From: Streptomyces sp. NBC_00525
Lineage (GTDB): Bacteria > Actinomycetota > Actinomycetes > Streptomycetales > Streptomycetaceae
Direction of reading: 5' to 3'
Assembly (NCBI RefSeq): GCF_036346595.1
Contig: NZ_CP107834.1
Location: 4,092,001-4,156,000, forward strand
Length of the DNA stretch: 64,000 bases
Shown: positions 26,662 to 36,891 of the stretch, one piece after another
How the letters are laid out: each line of letters starts with the position of its first letter
Position numbering within the stretch: the stretch's first letter is position 1
The notes under the pieces: model-generated
Database searches by the model: none
Seen by the model: the letters and a program-made list of their open reading frames with translations, nothing else
Told to the model about the DNA's origin: nothing
Made by a program: the position numbers and the translations under genes

Positions 26662-28185
26662 TCACGGCCTGCGCCAGCTTCTGCCGTCGCGCGCCAGCAG
26701 CGCGTCCGCCTCGGCGGGCCCCCAGCTGCCCGCCGCGTACGGGACGGGCGCGCCCCGCCCCGCCCAGTGCCGCTCCACCGGGTCGAGGATCTCCCAGCAC
26801 CGCTCGACCTCGGCGGAACACGGGAAGAGACCGGCGTCCCCGAGCAGCACGTCGAGGATGAGCCGTTCGTACGCCTGCGGGCTGGACTCGGTGAACGAGT
26901 CCCCGTACGCGAAGTCCATCGACACCTCGCGGATGTCCATCGCCGGACCGGGGGCCTTGGAGCCGAAGCGGACCGTCACGCCCTCCTCGGGCTGGACGTG
27001 CACCACGATCGCGTTCTGCCCGAGCCCGGCCGTGGCCGCGGGCGCGAACGGGGAGTGCGGGGCGCGCCGGAAGACGACGGCGACCTCGGTGACGCGCCGG
27101 CCCAGCCGCTTGCCGGCCCGCAGATAGAACGGCACCCCCGCCCAGCGCCGCGTCGCCACTTCGAGCCGGAGCGCCGCGTAGGTGTCGGTCCGCGAGTCCG
27201 GGGCGACCCCGGTCTCCTCCCGGTAGCCGGGGACCGGCTCACCGCCCGGCCGGCCCGCCGTGTACTGGCCGCGCACGGTCGCGGCGGACAGATCGGCGGG
27301 CAGCCGTACGGCCCTGAGCACCTTCAGCTTCTCCGCGGTCAGCGCCGCGGGCTCGAAGGCGGCCGGCTCCTCCATCGCGGTGAGCGCCAGGAGCTGGAGG
27401 AGATGGTTCTGGACGACGTCGCGGGCGGCACCGATGCCGTCGTAGTAGCCGGCCCGGCCGCCGATGCCGATGTCCTCGGCCATCGTGATCTGCACGTGGT
27501 CGACGTAACCGCGGTTCCAGATCGGCTCGAACATCGTGTTGGCGAAGCGCAGCGCCAGGATGTTCTGGACCGTCTCCTTGCCCAGGTAGTGGTCGATGCG
27601 GAAGACCTGCTCCGGGGCGAACGCCTCGTGCACGACGGCGTCCAGCGCGCGCGCCGACGCCAGGTCGTGGCCGAACGGCTTCTCGATGACCGCCCGCCGC
27701 CAGGACCCCGCAGGCGGCCGGGCCAGCCCGTGCTTCCCCAGCTGCCGTACGACGGTCCCGAACAGCTTCGGCGGTACGGAGAGGTAGAAGGCGAAGTTGC
27801 CCGCGGCCCCGCGCAGTTCGCCGGTCTCCTTGGCCAGCAGCTCGAACACGTCGTCGTCCGTGAGATCCCCCTGGACGAACGTCATCGACCGCGCGAGCCG
27901 CTCCCACACCTCCTCCCGGAACGGGGTGCGGGCGTGCCGCACGACCGACTCGCGCAGCAGCCCGGTGACGTCCTCGCCCTCCTGCCGGGGCAGGGCGACC
28001 CCGACCAGGGCGAACCCCGGCGGCAGCAGCCCGCGGTGGGCCAGGTCGTACACCGCGGGCAGCAGCTTCTTGCGGGACAGGTCCCCGGTGACACCGAAGA
28101 CGACCAGCCCCGAGGGCCCCGCCGCCCGTGCGGCGGGGCGGCCCGGCCGGGGCAGTGTGCGCGCCGTTCCCATTTCCCCCGTCAT
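26662..28185 (-). CDS. zwf: Glucose-6-phosphate 1-dehydrogenase
   Basis: 507 residues, the usual length for the family. The coenzyme motif is VVFGVTGDLSRKKLLPAVYDL near the N-terminus, and the substrate-binding signature RIDHYLGKETVQN lies near residue 195. It oxidises glucose 6-phosphate to 6-phosphogluconolactone with NADP, the first step of the oxidative pentose phosphate route in the cytosol. The start could be ATG 28185 or, 12 bases further in, ATG 28173; neither has a strong ribosome binding site. It begins four bases after the stop of an SMP-30-like gene, so the two are probably co-transcribed. It is unclear whether this is the only zwf in the genome; its neighbours differ from the usual tal-zwf-opcA arrangement. 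Confidence 0.95.
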   Translation of the reverse strand: MTGEMGTARTLPRPGRPAARAAGPSGLVVFGVTGDLSRKKLLPAVYDLAHRGLLPPGFALVGVALPRQEGEDVTGLLRESVVRHARTPFREEVWERLARSMTFVQGDLTDDDVFELLAKETGELRGAAGNFAFYLSVPPKLFGTVVRQLGKHGLARPPAGSWRRAVIEKPFGHDLASARALDAVVHEAFAPEQVFRIDHYLGKETVQNILALRFANTMFEPIWNRGYVDHVQITMAEDIGIGGRAGYYDGIGAARDVVQNHLLQLLALTAMEEPAAFEPAALTAEKLKVLRAVRLPADLSAATVRGQYTAGRPGGEPVPGYREETGVAPDSRTDTYAALRLEVATRRWAGVPFYLRAGKRLGRRVTEVAVVFRRAPHSPFAPAATAGLGQNAIVVHVQPEEGVTVRFGSKAPGPAMDIREVSMDFAYGDSFTESSPQAYERLILDVLLGDAGLFPCSAEVERCWEILDPVERHWAGRGAPVPYAAGSWGPAEADALLARDGRSWRRP

Positions 28186-28189
28186 GGTC

Positions 28190-29164
28190 TCAGCGGGCGA
28201 TCGTGGCGCGGAGGACGTTGGGGTCGTGCGCCGTGAAGTACGCGGCGCTGGTGACGGTGACCCGCCGGCCGCGCACCGTCACCGCGGTCGGGCTGGACAG
28301 GCCGTCGGAGCCGTTCAGCACGGTGGTGCGGGTGGTGCGCCACCTGCCGGGCGTGATCCGCGTCAGGGTGTCGGCCTTGATGTCGGTGACGTACACCTCG
28401 TCGCCCCGGCCGGTGAACGCGAAGTCGTCCACCGCGCCGAGACCGCCGAGCACCTGCCGCGCGGTTCCGGCCCGGCCGTCGTGGCGGACCGGGACGCGCA
28501 GCAGGGTGCCGGCGTCCAGGTTGGAGACCCAGACGGCGCCGTCGTGCAGCCGCAGCCCGTTCGCGCCCAGGAACCCGGCGGGCGCGAACTCCGGGCCGGA
28601 CGCCCAGCGTTCGGCGGCGCCGCCCCGCAGGCCGACCGTCCAGATCGCGGAGCCGGTCGAGTCGGCCACGTACAGCCGCCGGTGCCGTTCGTCCAGGGCG
28701 ACGCCGTTGAGCAGGCTGGTCGCGGGGAGGGCGGCGATCCGGACCGCCCTGCCGTGCCGGGGGACGCGCCAGATGCCGGTGTGCTCGGCGGTGCCGGTGC
28801 TCAGGGCCACGTACAGGGTGCCGTCGTGGGCGCGGGCGATCCCGGCGGCGAAGGCCTTGCTGTGCAGGACGGGTGTGTCGCCGTCAGCCGGTACCGGGAG
28901 CTGGGCGAGGACCCGGACCCGGCCGGTGCGCGAGACCTCGGCCACCTGGCCGGTCAGCGCGAAGGTGACGGCGGAGCCGCCCGAGGGGAGCGCGACGAGG
29001 TTCTCCGGCTGCTGCCCGCCGGCCAGGTCGAGGGGGGTGAGGACGGTCCGGTCGTGGTGGTGGTGGTGGCCGTCGTGGGCGACGGCCTGGGCGGGCAGGC
29101 CCGTCACGGCCGAAGCGGCGAGCGGCAGGGCGAGCAGCGGAACGAGGACACGGCGGGTGCGCAT
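28190..29164 (-). CDS. Secreted SMP-30/gluconolactonase-like beta-propeller protein
   Basis: 324 residues with an N-terminal signal peptide (MRTRRVLVPLLALPLAASAV...AQAVA) and, just after the likely cleavage site, a run DGHHHHHD that may bind metal. The rest shows propeller repeats of the SMP-30/NHL kind, such as GTLYVALSTGTAEHTGIWRV, HRRLYVADSTGSAIWTV and GDEVYVTDIKADTLTRI. The family often binds calcium or hydrolyses lactones, but I do not see a clear set of metal ligands. The ATG has AAGGAG nine bases upstream. A link to the adjacent zwf through lactone hydrolysis is tempting, but this protein is exported while Zwf is cytosolic. Confidence 0.8.
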   Translation of the reverse strand: MRTRRVLVPLLALPLAASAVTGLPAQAVAHDGHHHHHDRTVLTPLDLAGGQQPENLVALPSGGSAVTFALTGQVAEVSRTGRVRVLAQLPVPADGDTPVLHSKAFAAGIARAHDGTLYVALSTGTAEHTGIWRVPRHGRAVRIAALPATSLLNGVALDERHRRLYVADSTGSAIWTVGLRGGAAERWASGPEFAPAGFLGANGLRLHDGAVWVSNLDAGTLLRVPVRHDGRAGTARQVLGGLGAVDDFAFTGRGDEVYVTDIKADTLTRITPGRWRTTRTTVLNGSDGLSSPTAVTVRGRRVTVTSAAYFTAHDPNVLRATIAR

Positions 29165-29203
29165 GACAAGGGACTCCTTGGAAGCGGGTGGGTGCGGAGT
29201 TCG

Positions 29204-29236
29204 TACGGGTGTTACGGGTGTTACGGGTGTTACGGG
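29204..29236. repeat. Tandem repeat, 9-base unit TACGGGTGT, about 3.7 copies
   Basis: Three perfect copies and a partial fourth overlap the stop codon of the MFS gene and fill half of the gap to the SMP-30-like gene. Because the MFS gene's TAA stop lies inside the repeat, a change in copy number would alter the 3' end and the spacing to the next gene. Confidence 0.8.
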
Positions 29237-30444
29237 CGGGGCGCGCGGGGCCGGCCGGCGGTGGCCACCGCGCGGGCGGCCAGGAGGACCGCGACGCAGA
29301 AGATCCCCAGCGTCGTGCGGTAGCCCGCGTACGCGGCGACGAGCTGGCCCGCCGACGCCCCGACGAACAGCAGGAAGGTGTTGAAGGCGACGGCGGTGCC
29401 CGCCGAGGCCGGGGCGATCCGGTGCAGCAGGCCCACCAGGCTGGGGACGGTGAGCCCGATCCCGGCGACGAAGACCACGCTCCCCAGCACCGGCAGCGCC
29501 AGGGCCCCGGTCAACTGGGCGGTCAGCAGCCCGGCCGCCGCCGTCAGGAACCCGGCGACCGCCAGGAATCCGGGGCCCCGGCCGCCCGCGAGGCGGTGGG
29601 CCACCGGCGCCACGAGGAGGCCGGCCGCGCCGATCGCCTGCACGGCCAGGACCTGGCCGCCGCCCAGGCCGTGGGCGTCCGCGAGGTGCCGGTTGAGCAC
29701 CGCGTACAGGGCCACGAAGCTCCCGAACACCGTGAGCGCCGAGGCGAAGACGGCGACGGCGCGGCGGTCGCGCAGCAGGGCCCGCAGCACGGTCAGCGTG
29801 GAGCCGAAGGAGACCGAGGCGTCGGCCACCGGCGGGCGCAGCAGGGCCCGCAGTCCGAGGGCCGCGCCCGCGTACAGGACCGCGGCCGGCCAGAACACGG
29901 CCTGCCAGGGGGCGTGCCCCGCGACGCCCTGGCCGAGCACCTGGCCGGCGATCCCGGAGCCGAGCAGCCCGGTCGTCAGCACCGACAGGGCCAGCGGGCG
30001 CCGGGCGTCGCCCGCGGTGCGCGCGGCGTAGGCGAGCGCCACCGGGGCGAAGGAGGCGGCGGCCAGACCCTGGGCCGCGCGCAGCGCCAGGAACCAGCCG
30101 TAGCCGGGGGCGAGGCACAGGGCCGCCGTGGCCAGGGCCGTCGCGACCGTCCCGTGGACGAGGACCGGGCGGTGGCCCACGCGGTCGGCGAGCGGGCCGA
30201 ACAGCAGGAAGCCGAGCGCGTAGCAGAGCGAGAAGCAGCTCCCGGCCCAGGCGGCGGCTCCGGCGTCCACGCCGAAGGCGTCCTGGAAGGGGCCGGCCAT
30301 CGGGATGGCGAGGTAGAGCTGGGCCGGTACGGCCACCGCGAGCACGGTCAGCAGACCGAGCTGGGCGGGGAAGGGGGCGCCGGGCAGGGCGGCGGCCGGT
30401 CCGCGACCGGTCCGGACGGCGAGCGGCGAGGGAGGCGCGGACAT
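29230..30444 (-). CDS. MFS transporter (about 12 helices)
   Basis: 404 residues with alternating hydrophobic helices. The loop 2-3 motif appears as GPLADRVGHRPVLVHG and helix 4-5 as LRAAQGLAAASFAPVALAYAARTAG, typical of the YnfM/arabinose-efflux group of major facilitators. The substrate is not visible. The ATG at 30444 has GGAGAG upstream. It is first after a strong hairpin that separates it from the HAD gene, and is followed 65 bases later by the SMP-30-like gene, so an MFS, SMP-30, zwf, DJ-1-like unit is likely. Confidence 0.88.
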   Translation of the reverse strand: MSAPPSPLAVRTGRGPAAALPGAPFPAQLGLLTVLAVAVPAQLYLAIPMAGPFQDAFGVDAGAAAWAGSCFSLCYALGFLLFGPLADRVGHRPVLVHGTVATALATAALCLAPGYGWFLALRAAQGLAAASFAPVALAYAARTAGDARRPLALSVLTTGLLGSGIAGQVLGQGVAGHAPWQAVFWPAAVLYAGAALGLRALLRPPVADASVSFGSTLTVLRALLRDRRAVAVFASALTVFGSFVALYAVLNRHLADAHGLGGGQVLAVQAIGAAGLLVAPVAHRLAGGRGPGFLAVAGFLTAAAGLLTAQLTGALALPVLGSVVFVAGIGLTVPSLVGLLHRIAPASAGTAVAFNTFLLFVGASAGQLVAAYAGYRTTLGIFCVAVLLAARAVATAGRPRAPRP

Positions 30445-30501
30445 GGCTGTCTCTCCAGTCGGAAGGGGCGGGACGGGGCGGACGGAAGGGGCGGACGCAC
30501 G

Positions 30502-30543
30502 AGGACGGGGCCTCGCCCGCGGGTGCGGGCGGGGCCCCGTCCT
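30502..30543 (-). terminator. Strong 19-bp hairpin between HAD and MFS genes
   Basis: A stem of about 19 bp, from AGGACGGGGCC (30502-30512) to GGCCCCGTCCT (30533-30543), with the inner bases 30513-30520 pairing 30525-30532 (one G-U pair) and a GGGT loop. It lies 22 bases past the HAD stop and so probably ends the cupin, DJ-1, HAD transcript. Confidence 0.7.
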
Positions 30544-30565
30544 TCACCGTGGGGGTGCGGGCGGC

Positions 30566-31315
30566 TCAGACCCCGGCGGGGACGAGGCCGGCCAGACCGT
30601 CCAGGTGCAGCGGGGACACGCCCCACTCCTGGGCCTGCGCGCGGTGCTCGGGGGTCTGGTAGCCCCACTGGGCCCACCGGGACACGGCGCCGGTGCGGGC
30701 GACGCGGACCGCGTTGGTGAGGTTGTCGTCGACGAAGGTGACGTCCTTCAGGGCGACGCCCCACCGGTCGCTGATCTCCCGGATGGCCTCCGCCTTGCGG
30801 CCGCACTCGCCGTACACCGCCGCGACGGTGTCGTCGAGGCCGTGCCGGCCGAGGATCGCGTGCACCGAACCCTCGTCCTTGGCGGTGACGATCACGACCG
30901 ACCCGCTGTGCCGGCGCAGCAGCTCCGGAACGCCCGGGTACAGCGTGTGCAGGTCCAGCCAGAAGTCGGACTCACGGGTGCGGAACCACTCCCGCGCCGC
31001 GTTGGCCGCGTCGGTGAACTTCCGTACGTAGGACGGGGGGAGGGCCTCGTACAGCCGGTCGAAGTCGGCCTGGCCGCGCAGCGTGGCCGCCTCGGGGAGG
31101 TGGGCGATCACGAAGTGGTCCAGGGTCCGCGCGTAGTCGCGCACGGTGCGGAACCGCTCGACGAACTCGCGGGGGAGGAGGCGCAGTTGCTCCGGACCGG
31201 GCAGGGTGCGGTCGTGCGGGTGGATGCCGAGCCAGGTGACCAGCGCGCATTCCTCCAGGGCGTCGCAGATGACGCCGTCGAAGTCGAGCGCGAGGAAGGA
31301 GGGCTGCCCGGCCAT
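30566..31315 (-). CDS. HAD-superfamily phosphatase-like hydrolase
   Basis: 249 residues. Motif I is FLALDFDGVICDALEE (DxDG, nucleophile aspartate about residue 10), motif II the serine or threonine in SVVIVTAKDEGS, then the conserved lysine in GRKAEAIREI, and motif IV DVTFVDDNLTNAVRV. These fit a small-molecule phosphatase like phosphoglycolate phosphatase. The ATG at 31315 overlaps the DJ-1 stop (TGATG); a GTG three bases earlier could also serve. It is third in a cupin, DJ-1, HAD unit, so it may dephosphorylate a sugar-like intermediate; substrate unknown. Confidence 0.85.
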   Translation of the reverse strand: MAGQPSFLALDFDGVICDALEECALVTWLGIHPHDRTLPGPEQLRLLPREFVERFRTVRDYARTLDHFVIAHLPEAATLRGQADFDRLYEALPPSYVRKFTDAANAAREWFRTRESDFWLDLHTLYPGVPELLRRHSGSVVIVTAKDEGSVHAILGRHGLDDTVAAVYGECGRKAEAIREISDRWGVALKDVTFVDDNLTNAVRVARTGAVSRWAQWGYQTPEHRAQAQEWGVSPLHLDGLAGLVPAGV

Positions 31316-31869
31316 CACACGGCCTGCTTCTCGGCCGCGAGCTTCTCGGCGGTCTCGAACACGGACCGCATGAACGCGCCCATGTAGCCGTAGTACGAAC
31401 AGGTGATGATGTTGCCGTCCACGATGACGTCGCTGTCGACCACGTCGGCGCCGGCGTTGATGACGTCGTCACGCAGGCCGATGTAGGCGCACGCCTTGCG
31501 GCCCTTGAGCACACCGGCGCTGACCATGATCCAGGGGCCGTGGCAGAGGCCGGCGACGACCTTGCCCGCGCGGTCCATGCCGGCGACGAAGTCGAGGACG
31601 TTGCGGTCCTGGCGGACCCGGTCCGGGGCCTCGTGGCCACCGGTGAGTATGACGACGTCGTACTGGTCGACCGCGAGGTCCTCGAAGGCGATCAGCGGAC
31701 GGGCGGTCTTGTCCATCGGCAGCGGAATGCCGTACTTGCCGTTGACCGGGTCGGCGTTCTTGGTGGCGACGTCCACGTTCCAGCCCTCCTCCATGAGGCG
31801 GTAGTACGTGAAGACGACGTCGTGGTCCTGGAAGCCGGGGCCGGTGATGATGACTGCGTTGCCGGACAT
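31315..31869 (-). CDS. DJ-1/PfpI family protein (YajL/PfpI-like)
   Basis: 184 residues: NAVIITGPGFQDHDVVFTYYRLMEEGWNVDVATK at the start, YDVVILTGGHEAPDRVRQD, and the elbow cysteine and histidine in AGKVVAGLCHGPWIMVSAGVLKGRKACAYIGL. This is the compact PfpI-type DJ-1 fold. Family members are reported as glyoxalases, proteases or hydratases. The ATG at 31869 with AAGGAG upstream is clear. It follows the cupin gene by 23 bases and overlaps the HAD gene. It differs from the Hsp31-like paralogue at 25902 in length and sequence. Confidence 0.88.
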   Translation of the reverse strand: MSGNAVIITGPGFQDHDVVFTYYRLMEEGWNVDVATKNADPVNGKYGIPLPMDKTARPLIAFEDLAVDQYDVVILTGGHEAPDRVRQDRNVLDFVAGMDRAGKVVAGLCHGPWIMVSAGVLKGRKACAYIGLRDDVINAGADVVDSDVIVDGNIITCSYYGYMGAFMRSVFETAEKLAAEKQAV

Positions 31870-31892
31870 GGGAACTCCTTGGGTGTGAAGGT

Positions 31893-32687
31893 TCAGACGT
31901 TCTTGCTGATGCAGAGGTACTGCTTGTCGGTCTGGGGCCTGCGCCGGTCGTCGGGGTGGCCGGTCAGGATTTCGCAGTCGCTGCGGACCACTCCGGAAAT
32001 ATGCAGGGGGATATAGAAAAGGTCCCTCTCCTGCGGCCGGTAGAAGATGTCCATTCCGGTTCGCAGGTCGAATCGGAATCGCCGGTCCGGGGTCTGCGCG
32101 CGCATTTTCGCGTGGGGGAGCGAGTGGACCTTCCGCATTTTGTGCCGGGGCTCCTCGATGGCGGAGCTCTCGTAGGCGGTGCCGGCCCGGTTGTAGTCGT
32201 CGTGCAGCCGGATCAGGTCGAACTTGTTGCGCGGGACCTCGACCTCGATCAGCTCCAGCGGCTCGGTGCCGGTCGAGCGCGTCCCGTGGAACGCGCCGGG
32301 CGCGATGCGCAGGATCGTGCCCTCGGTGACCGGGATCTCCTCGCGGTCGAGGCCGCTGGTGACGCCCTCGCCGCCCAGGCACAGCAGGTACGTCAGCTTG
32401 CGCGGGTGGACGTGGACCGAGGTGCTGTGGCCGCCGTCGATGTGGAGCGACCAGAAGTCGAAGAAGTCGTCCACGTAGGCCCGGTACTCGTAGCCCCAGG
32501 GCTTGGGGATCACCTCGTCCAGGTGCTCGTCCTGGTCGAACTGCTCGTTGGCCGGGCGGGCCCCGTCGCGCAGCAGCCGGGTCAGCTTCGCGATATCGGC
32601 CCGGCCCGCGTCGACGCGTACGGGCATGAAATCGGCTCTCGGGGAGAGCTTTCCGGGCAGAGTTTCGATGCCCTCGGTGACGGTCAT
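31893..32687 (-). CDS. Cupin-domain protein, phosphomannose-isomerase-like
   Basis: 264 residues. PKPWGYEYRAYVDDFFDFWSLHIDGGHSTSVHVHPRKLTYLLCLGGEGV carries the KPWGxE-like opening and the H-x-H metal-ligand pair of cupin isomerases, and GTILRIAPGAFHGTRSTG is the second cupin motif. A second, weaker half follows from about residue 170. Metal-dependent isomerase, epimerase or dioxygenase chemistry is possible. The ATG at 32687 has AGGGGGAT upstream and was preferred to an in-frame start 75 bases further out. Parts of the gene use more A/T-ending codons than neighbours. It heads the cupin, DJ-1, HAD unit and is divergent from glmS. Confidence 0.78.
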   Translation of the reverse strand: MTVTEGIETLPGKLSPRADFMPVRVDAGRADIAKLTRLLRDGARPANEQFDQDEHLDEVIPKPWGYEYRAYVDDFFDFWSLHIDGGHSTSVHVHPRKLTYLLCLGGEGVTSGLDREEIPVTEGTILRIAPGAFHGTRSTGTEPLELIEVEVPRNKFDLIRLHDDYNRAGTAYESSAIEEPRHKMRKVHSLPHAKMRAQTPDRRFRFDLRTGMDIFYRPQERDLFYIPLHISGVVRSDCEILTGHPDDRRRPQTDKQYLCISKNV

Positions 32688-33064
32688 GTGATCCCCCTGT
32701 GGCTTGAATTCACCTTCTCGACTTCCGGGGTGTTTACCTCCCCGGCGTCTTCCCAGACTCAATCAGCGAGGGCCGGGGATGCTCAAATAGAAGTATCTTG
32801 AAGTCCCATAACCGCATTTTTGGCGCCTGGTCAGAGGCGTTCTCCGGGGCCTGCGGAGAACGTGCCGGATTCGGAAGGTCCTGTTCCTCTGTGTTTCCGT
32901 TGACCTTCTTTTGACGTGGGCATGGGGCGAGGGGGCCGGTGGTGCGGGAGGGGCCGGCCGCCACCGGTCCTGGCTGGATGCGCAGTCGCCGCGCTGGGCT
33001 TGAAATAAGAGGCACTTCTGCGACTATGCGAAGAACAGGGGCTGATCTTCGGAAAGGGACCGGT
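32688..33064. promoter_or_regulatory. Divergent intergenic region, cupin operon / glmS
   Basis: 377 bases without a credible gene, less GC-rich than its surroundings. It holds a perfect 9-bp inverted repeat CGTTCTCCG (32838-32846) and CGGAGAACG (32854-32862) around a 7-base loop, and a 6-bp repeat CCGGGG / CCCCGG at 32726-32746. The first could be an operator or an RNA hairpin. GGAAAGGGA precedes the glmS ATG. I see no glmS-ribozyme-like sequence. Confidence 0.5.
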
Positions 33065-34912
<1,848 letters not shown>

Positions 34913-34934
34913 GACGAGCAACGAGGGTGGGAAA

Positions 34935-35303
34935 TTGATCATCGGGGTCGGGATCGACGTGGCGGAGATCCAGCGGTTCGACGCGGCGCTGGAGCGCACG
35001 CCGCAGCTCGCGGCGCGCCTCTTCGTCGACCGGGAACTGCTGCTGCCCGGCGGCGAGCGGCGCGGCACCGCCTCGCTCGCCGCCCGGTTCGCCGCCAAGG
35101 AGGCACTCGCCAAGGCACTCGGCGCCCCTCGTGGCCTGCTGTGGACCGACGCCGAGGTGTACGTCGAGGAGAGCGGGCAGCCCCGGCTGCGGGTACGCGG
35201 CACGGTGGCGGCCCGCGCCGCCGAACTGGGCGTGAAGCACTGGCACGTGTCGCTCAGTCACGACGCCGGCGTCGCCTCGGCCGTCGTGATCGCGGAGGGC
35301 TGA
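34935..35303 (+). CDS. acpS: Holo-[acyl-carrier-protein] synthase
   Basis: 122 residues, the standard AcpS length. The two family signatures are [14 protein letters not shown] (metal-binding aspartate) and [14 protein letters not shown]. It transfers phosphopantetheine from CoA to the ACP serine of fatty acid synthase and possibly of polyketide synthases. The start is a TTG at 34935, the only start that gives the family N-terminus, with GAGGGTGGG upstream. It lies between glmS and the NAD(P)HX repair gene. Confidence 0.97.
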   Translation: MIIGVGIDVAEIQRFDAALERTPQLAARLFVDRELLLPGGERRGTASLAARFAAKEALAKALGAPRGLLWTDAEVYVEESGQPRLRVRGTVAARAAELGVKHWHVSLSHDAGVASAVVIAEG

Positions 35304-35381
35304 GCGAAGGGCCGAGCGGAGGGCCGAGCGGCCCCCGGCCCGGCCGGGCGCGCGCGGCGGACACCGCATACGTTGGGAGGC

Positions 35382-36848
35382 ATGCGTACCGCCTACAGCG
35401 TCTCCACCGTACGGGCCGCCGAACAGGCCCTGATGGCACGGCTCCCCGAAGGCGCGCTGATGCAGCGCGCCGCCGCCGGGCTCGCCGCCGCCTGCGCCGG
35501 ACTGCTGCGCCGGGCCGGCCGGGTGTACGGCTCCCGCGTCGTCCTCCTCGTCGGCACCGGCGACAACGGCGGCGACGCCCTGTACGCCGGCGCCCGGCTC
35601 GCCCGGCGCGGCGCCGGCGTGGTCGCCGTCCGGGTCGTCCCCGGCCGCGCCCACGAGGGCGGCAGCGCGGCCCTGCGCGCCGCCGGCGGACACCTCGTCG
35701 ACGGCGAGGAGAGCACCGTCCACGAGGACTGGGCCGGGCGCATCGACCTCGTCGTGGACGCCATCACCGGCATCGGCGGACGCGGCGGACTGCGCCCCGG
35801 CGCCGCCGCGCTCGTCCGCCGGTACACCGCGCACGGCGCGCCCGTCCTCGCCGTGGACCTGCCCAGCGGGGTCGAGGCCGACACCGGCGAGGTCACCGGC
35901 GACGCGGTGCGCGCCGACGTCACCGTCACCTTCGGCGCCTACAAGCCCGCGCTGCTCGTGGACCCGGCCGCCGAACGGGCCGGCGCGCTCAGCCTCGTCG
36001 ACATCGGGCTCGGCCCGGAACTCCCCGCAGTGCCCGACCTGGAGGCCCTCCAGTACGCCGACCTCGCCGCGCTGCTGCCGGTGCCCGCCGCCGAGAGCGA
36101 CAAGTACCGGCGCGGCGTCGTCGGCATCGCCGCCGGATCGGCCCGCTATCCGGGCGCCGCCGTCCTCGCCGTCTCCGGGGCGCTGCGCGGCGGTGCGGGC
36201 GCCGTGCGCTACGCGGGCCCCGGCGCCGACGCGGTCATCGCCCGGCACCCGGAGACCCTGGTCCACCCCGGCCGCCCCTCCGGAGCCGGACGCGTACAGG
36301 CATGGGTCGTCGGACCCGGGCTCGGCGACGGCACCGACGCGGTGGACGCCGTCGCCGACGTGCTGGCCACCGACGTGCCGGTGCTGGTCGACGCGGACGG
36401 GCTGCGGCTCCTCGACCCGGCCGTCGTCCGGGGCCGGAACGCGCCCACCGTCCTGACCCCGCACGCCGGGGAGGCCGCCGCGCTGCTCGGCACGGCCCGC
36501 GAGGAGGTGGAGGCGGGGCGGCTCGCCGCCGTACGGGAACTCGCCGCCCGGTTCGGCGCCACCGTGCTGCTCAAGGGCTCCACCACCCTGATCGCCTCCG
36601 ACACCCCGCACACCCCGGTCCGGGTCAACCCGACCGGCACCCCCTGGCTCGCCACCGCGGGCAGCGGCGACGTGCTCTCCGGGCTGACCGGCTCCCTGCT
36701 GGCCGCCGGACTCGCCCCGCTCGACGCCGCGTCCGCCGGAGCCCATCTGCACGGGCTCGCCGCCCGCCGCGCGGCGGACGGCTCCCCGCTCGCCGCGCTG
36801 GACGTCGCCGACGCGATCCCCGCGGCATGGCGGGACGTCCGGGCCTGA
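35382..36848 (+). CDS. nnr: Bifunctional NAD(P)H-hydrate epimerase / ADP-dependent NAD(P)H-hydrate dehydratase
   Basis: 488 residues in two domains. The N-terminal YjeF_N epimerase half has VVLLVGTGDNGGDALYAGARLARRG and DLVVDAITGIGGRGGL. The C-terminal ribokinase-like dehydratase half has KYRRGVVGIAAGSARYPGAAVLAVSGALRGGAG, TVLTPHAGEAAALLG and the catalytic NPTGTPWLATAGSGDVLSGL. Together they repair hydrated NADH and NADPH. The ATG has GGGAGG just upstream. It sits in the usual acpS-nnr-alr order for streptomycetes. Confidence 0.96.
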   Translation: MRTAYSVSTVRAAEQALMARLPEGALMQRAAAGLAAACAGLLRRAGRVYGSRVVLLVGTGDNGGDALYAGARLARRGAGVVAVRVVPGRAHEGGSAALRAAGGHLVDGEESTVHEDWAGRIDLVVDAITGIGGRGGLRPGAAALVRRYTAHGAPVLAVDLPSGVEADTGEVTGDAVRADVTVTFGAYKPALLVDPAAERAGALSLVDIGLGPELPAVPDLEALQYADLAALLPVPAAESDKYRRGVVGIAAGSARYPGAAVLAVSGALRGGAGAVRYAGPGADAVIARHPETLVHPGRPSGAGRVQAWVVGPGLGDGTDAVDAVADVLATDVPVLVDADGLRLLDPAVVRGRNAPTVLTPHAGEAAALLGTAREEVEAGRLAAVRELAARFGATVLLKGSTTLIASDTPHTPVRVNPTGTPWLATAGSGDVLSGLTGSLLAAGLAPLDAASAGAHLHGLAARRAADGSPLAALDVADAIPAAWRDVRA

Positions 36849-36891
36849 GCGATCCTGGGGGCAGGCATCCGCACACGAGAGGTGACCGACC

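Noticed and set aside
32688..33064. glmS ribozyme or other riboswitch in the glmS leader
   Set aside because: No recognisable core sequence; only inverted repeats are present, and glmS ribozymes are a Firmicutes feature.
35304..35381. Short GAGCGGAGGGCC-like repeats between acpS and nnr
   Set aside because: Three imperfect 12-base copies in a GC-rich gap; consistent with simple slippage.
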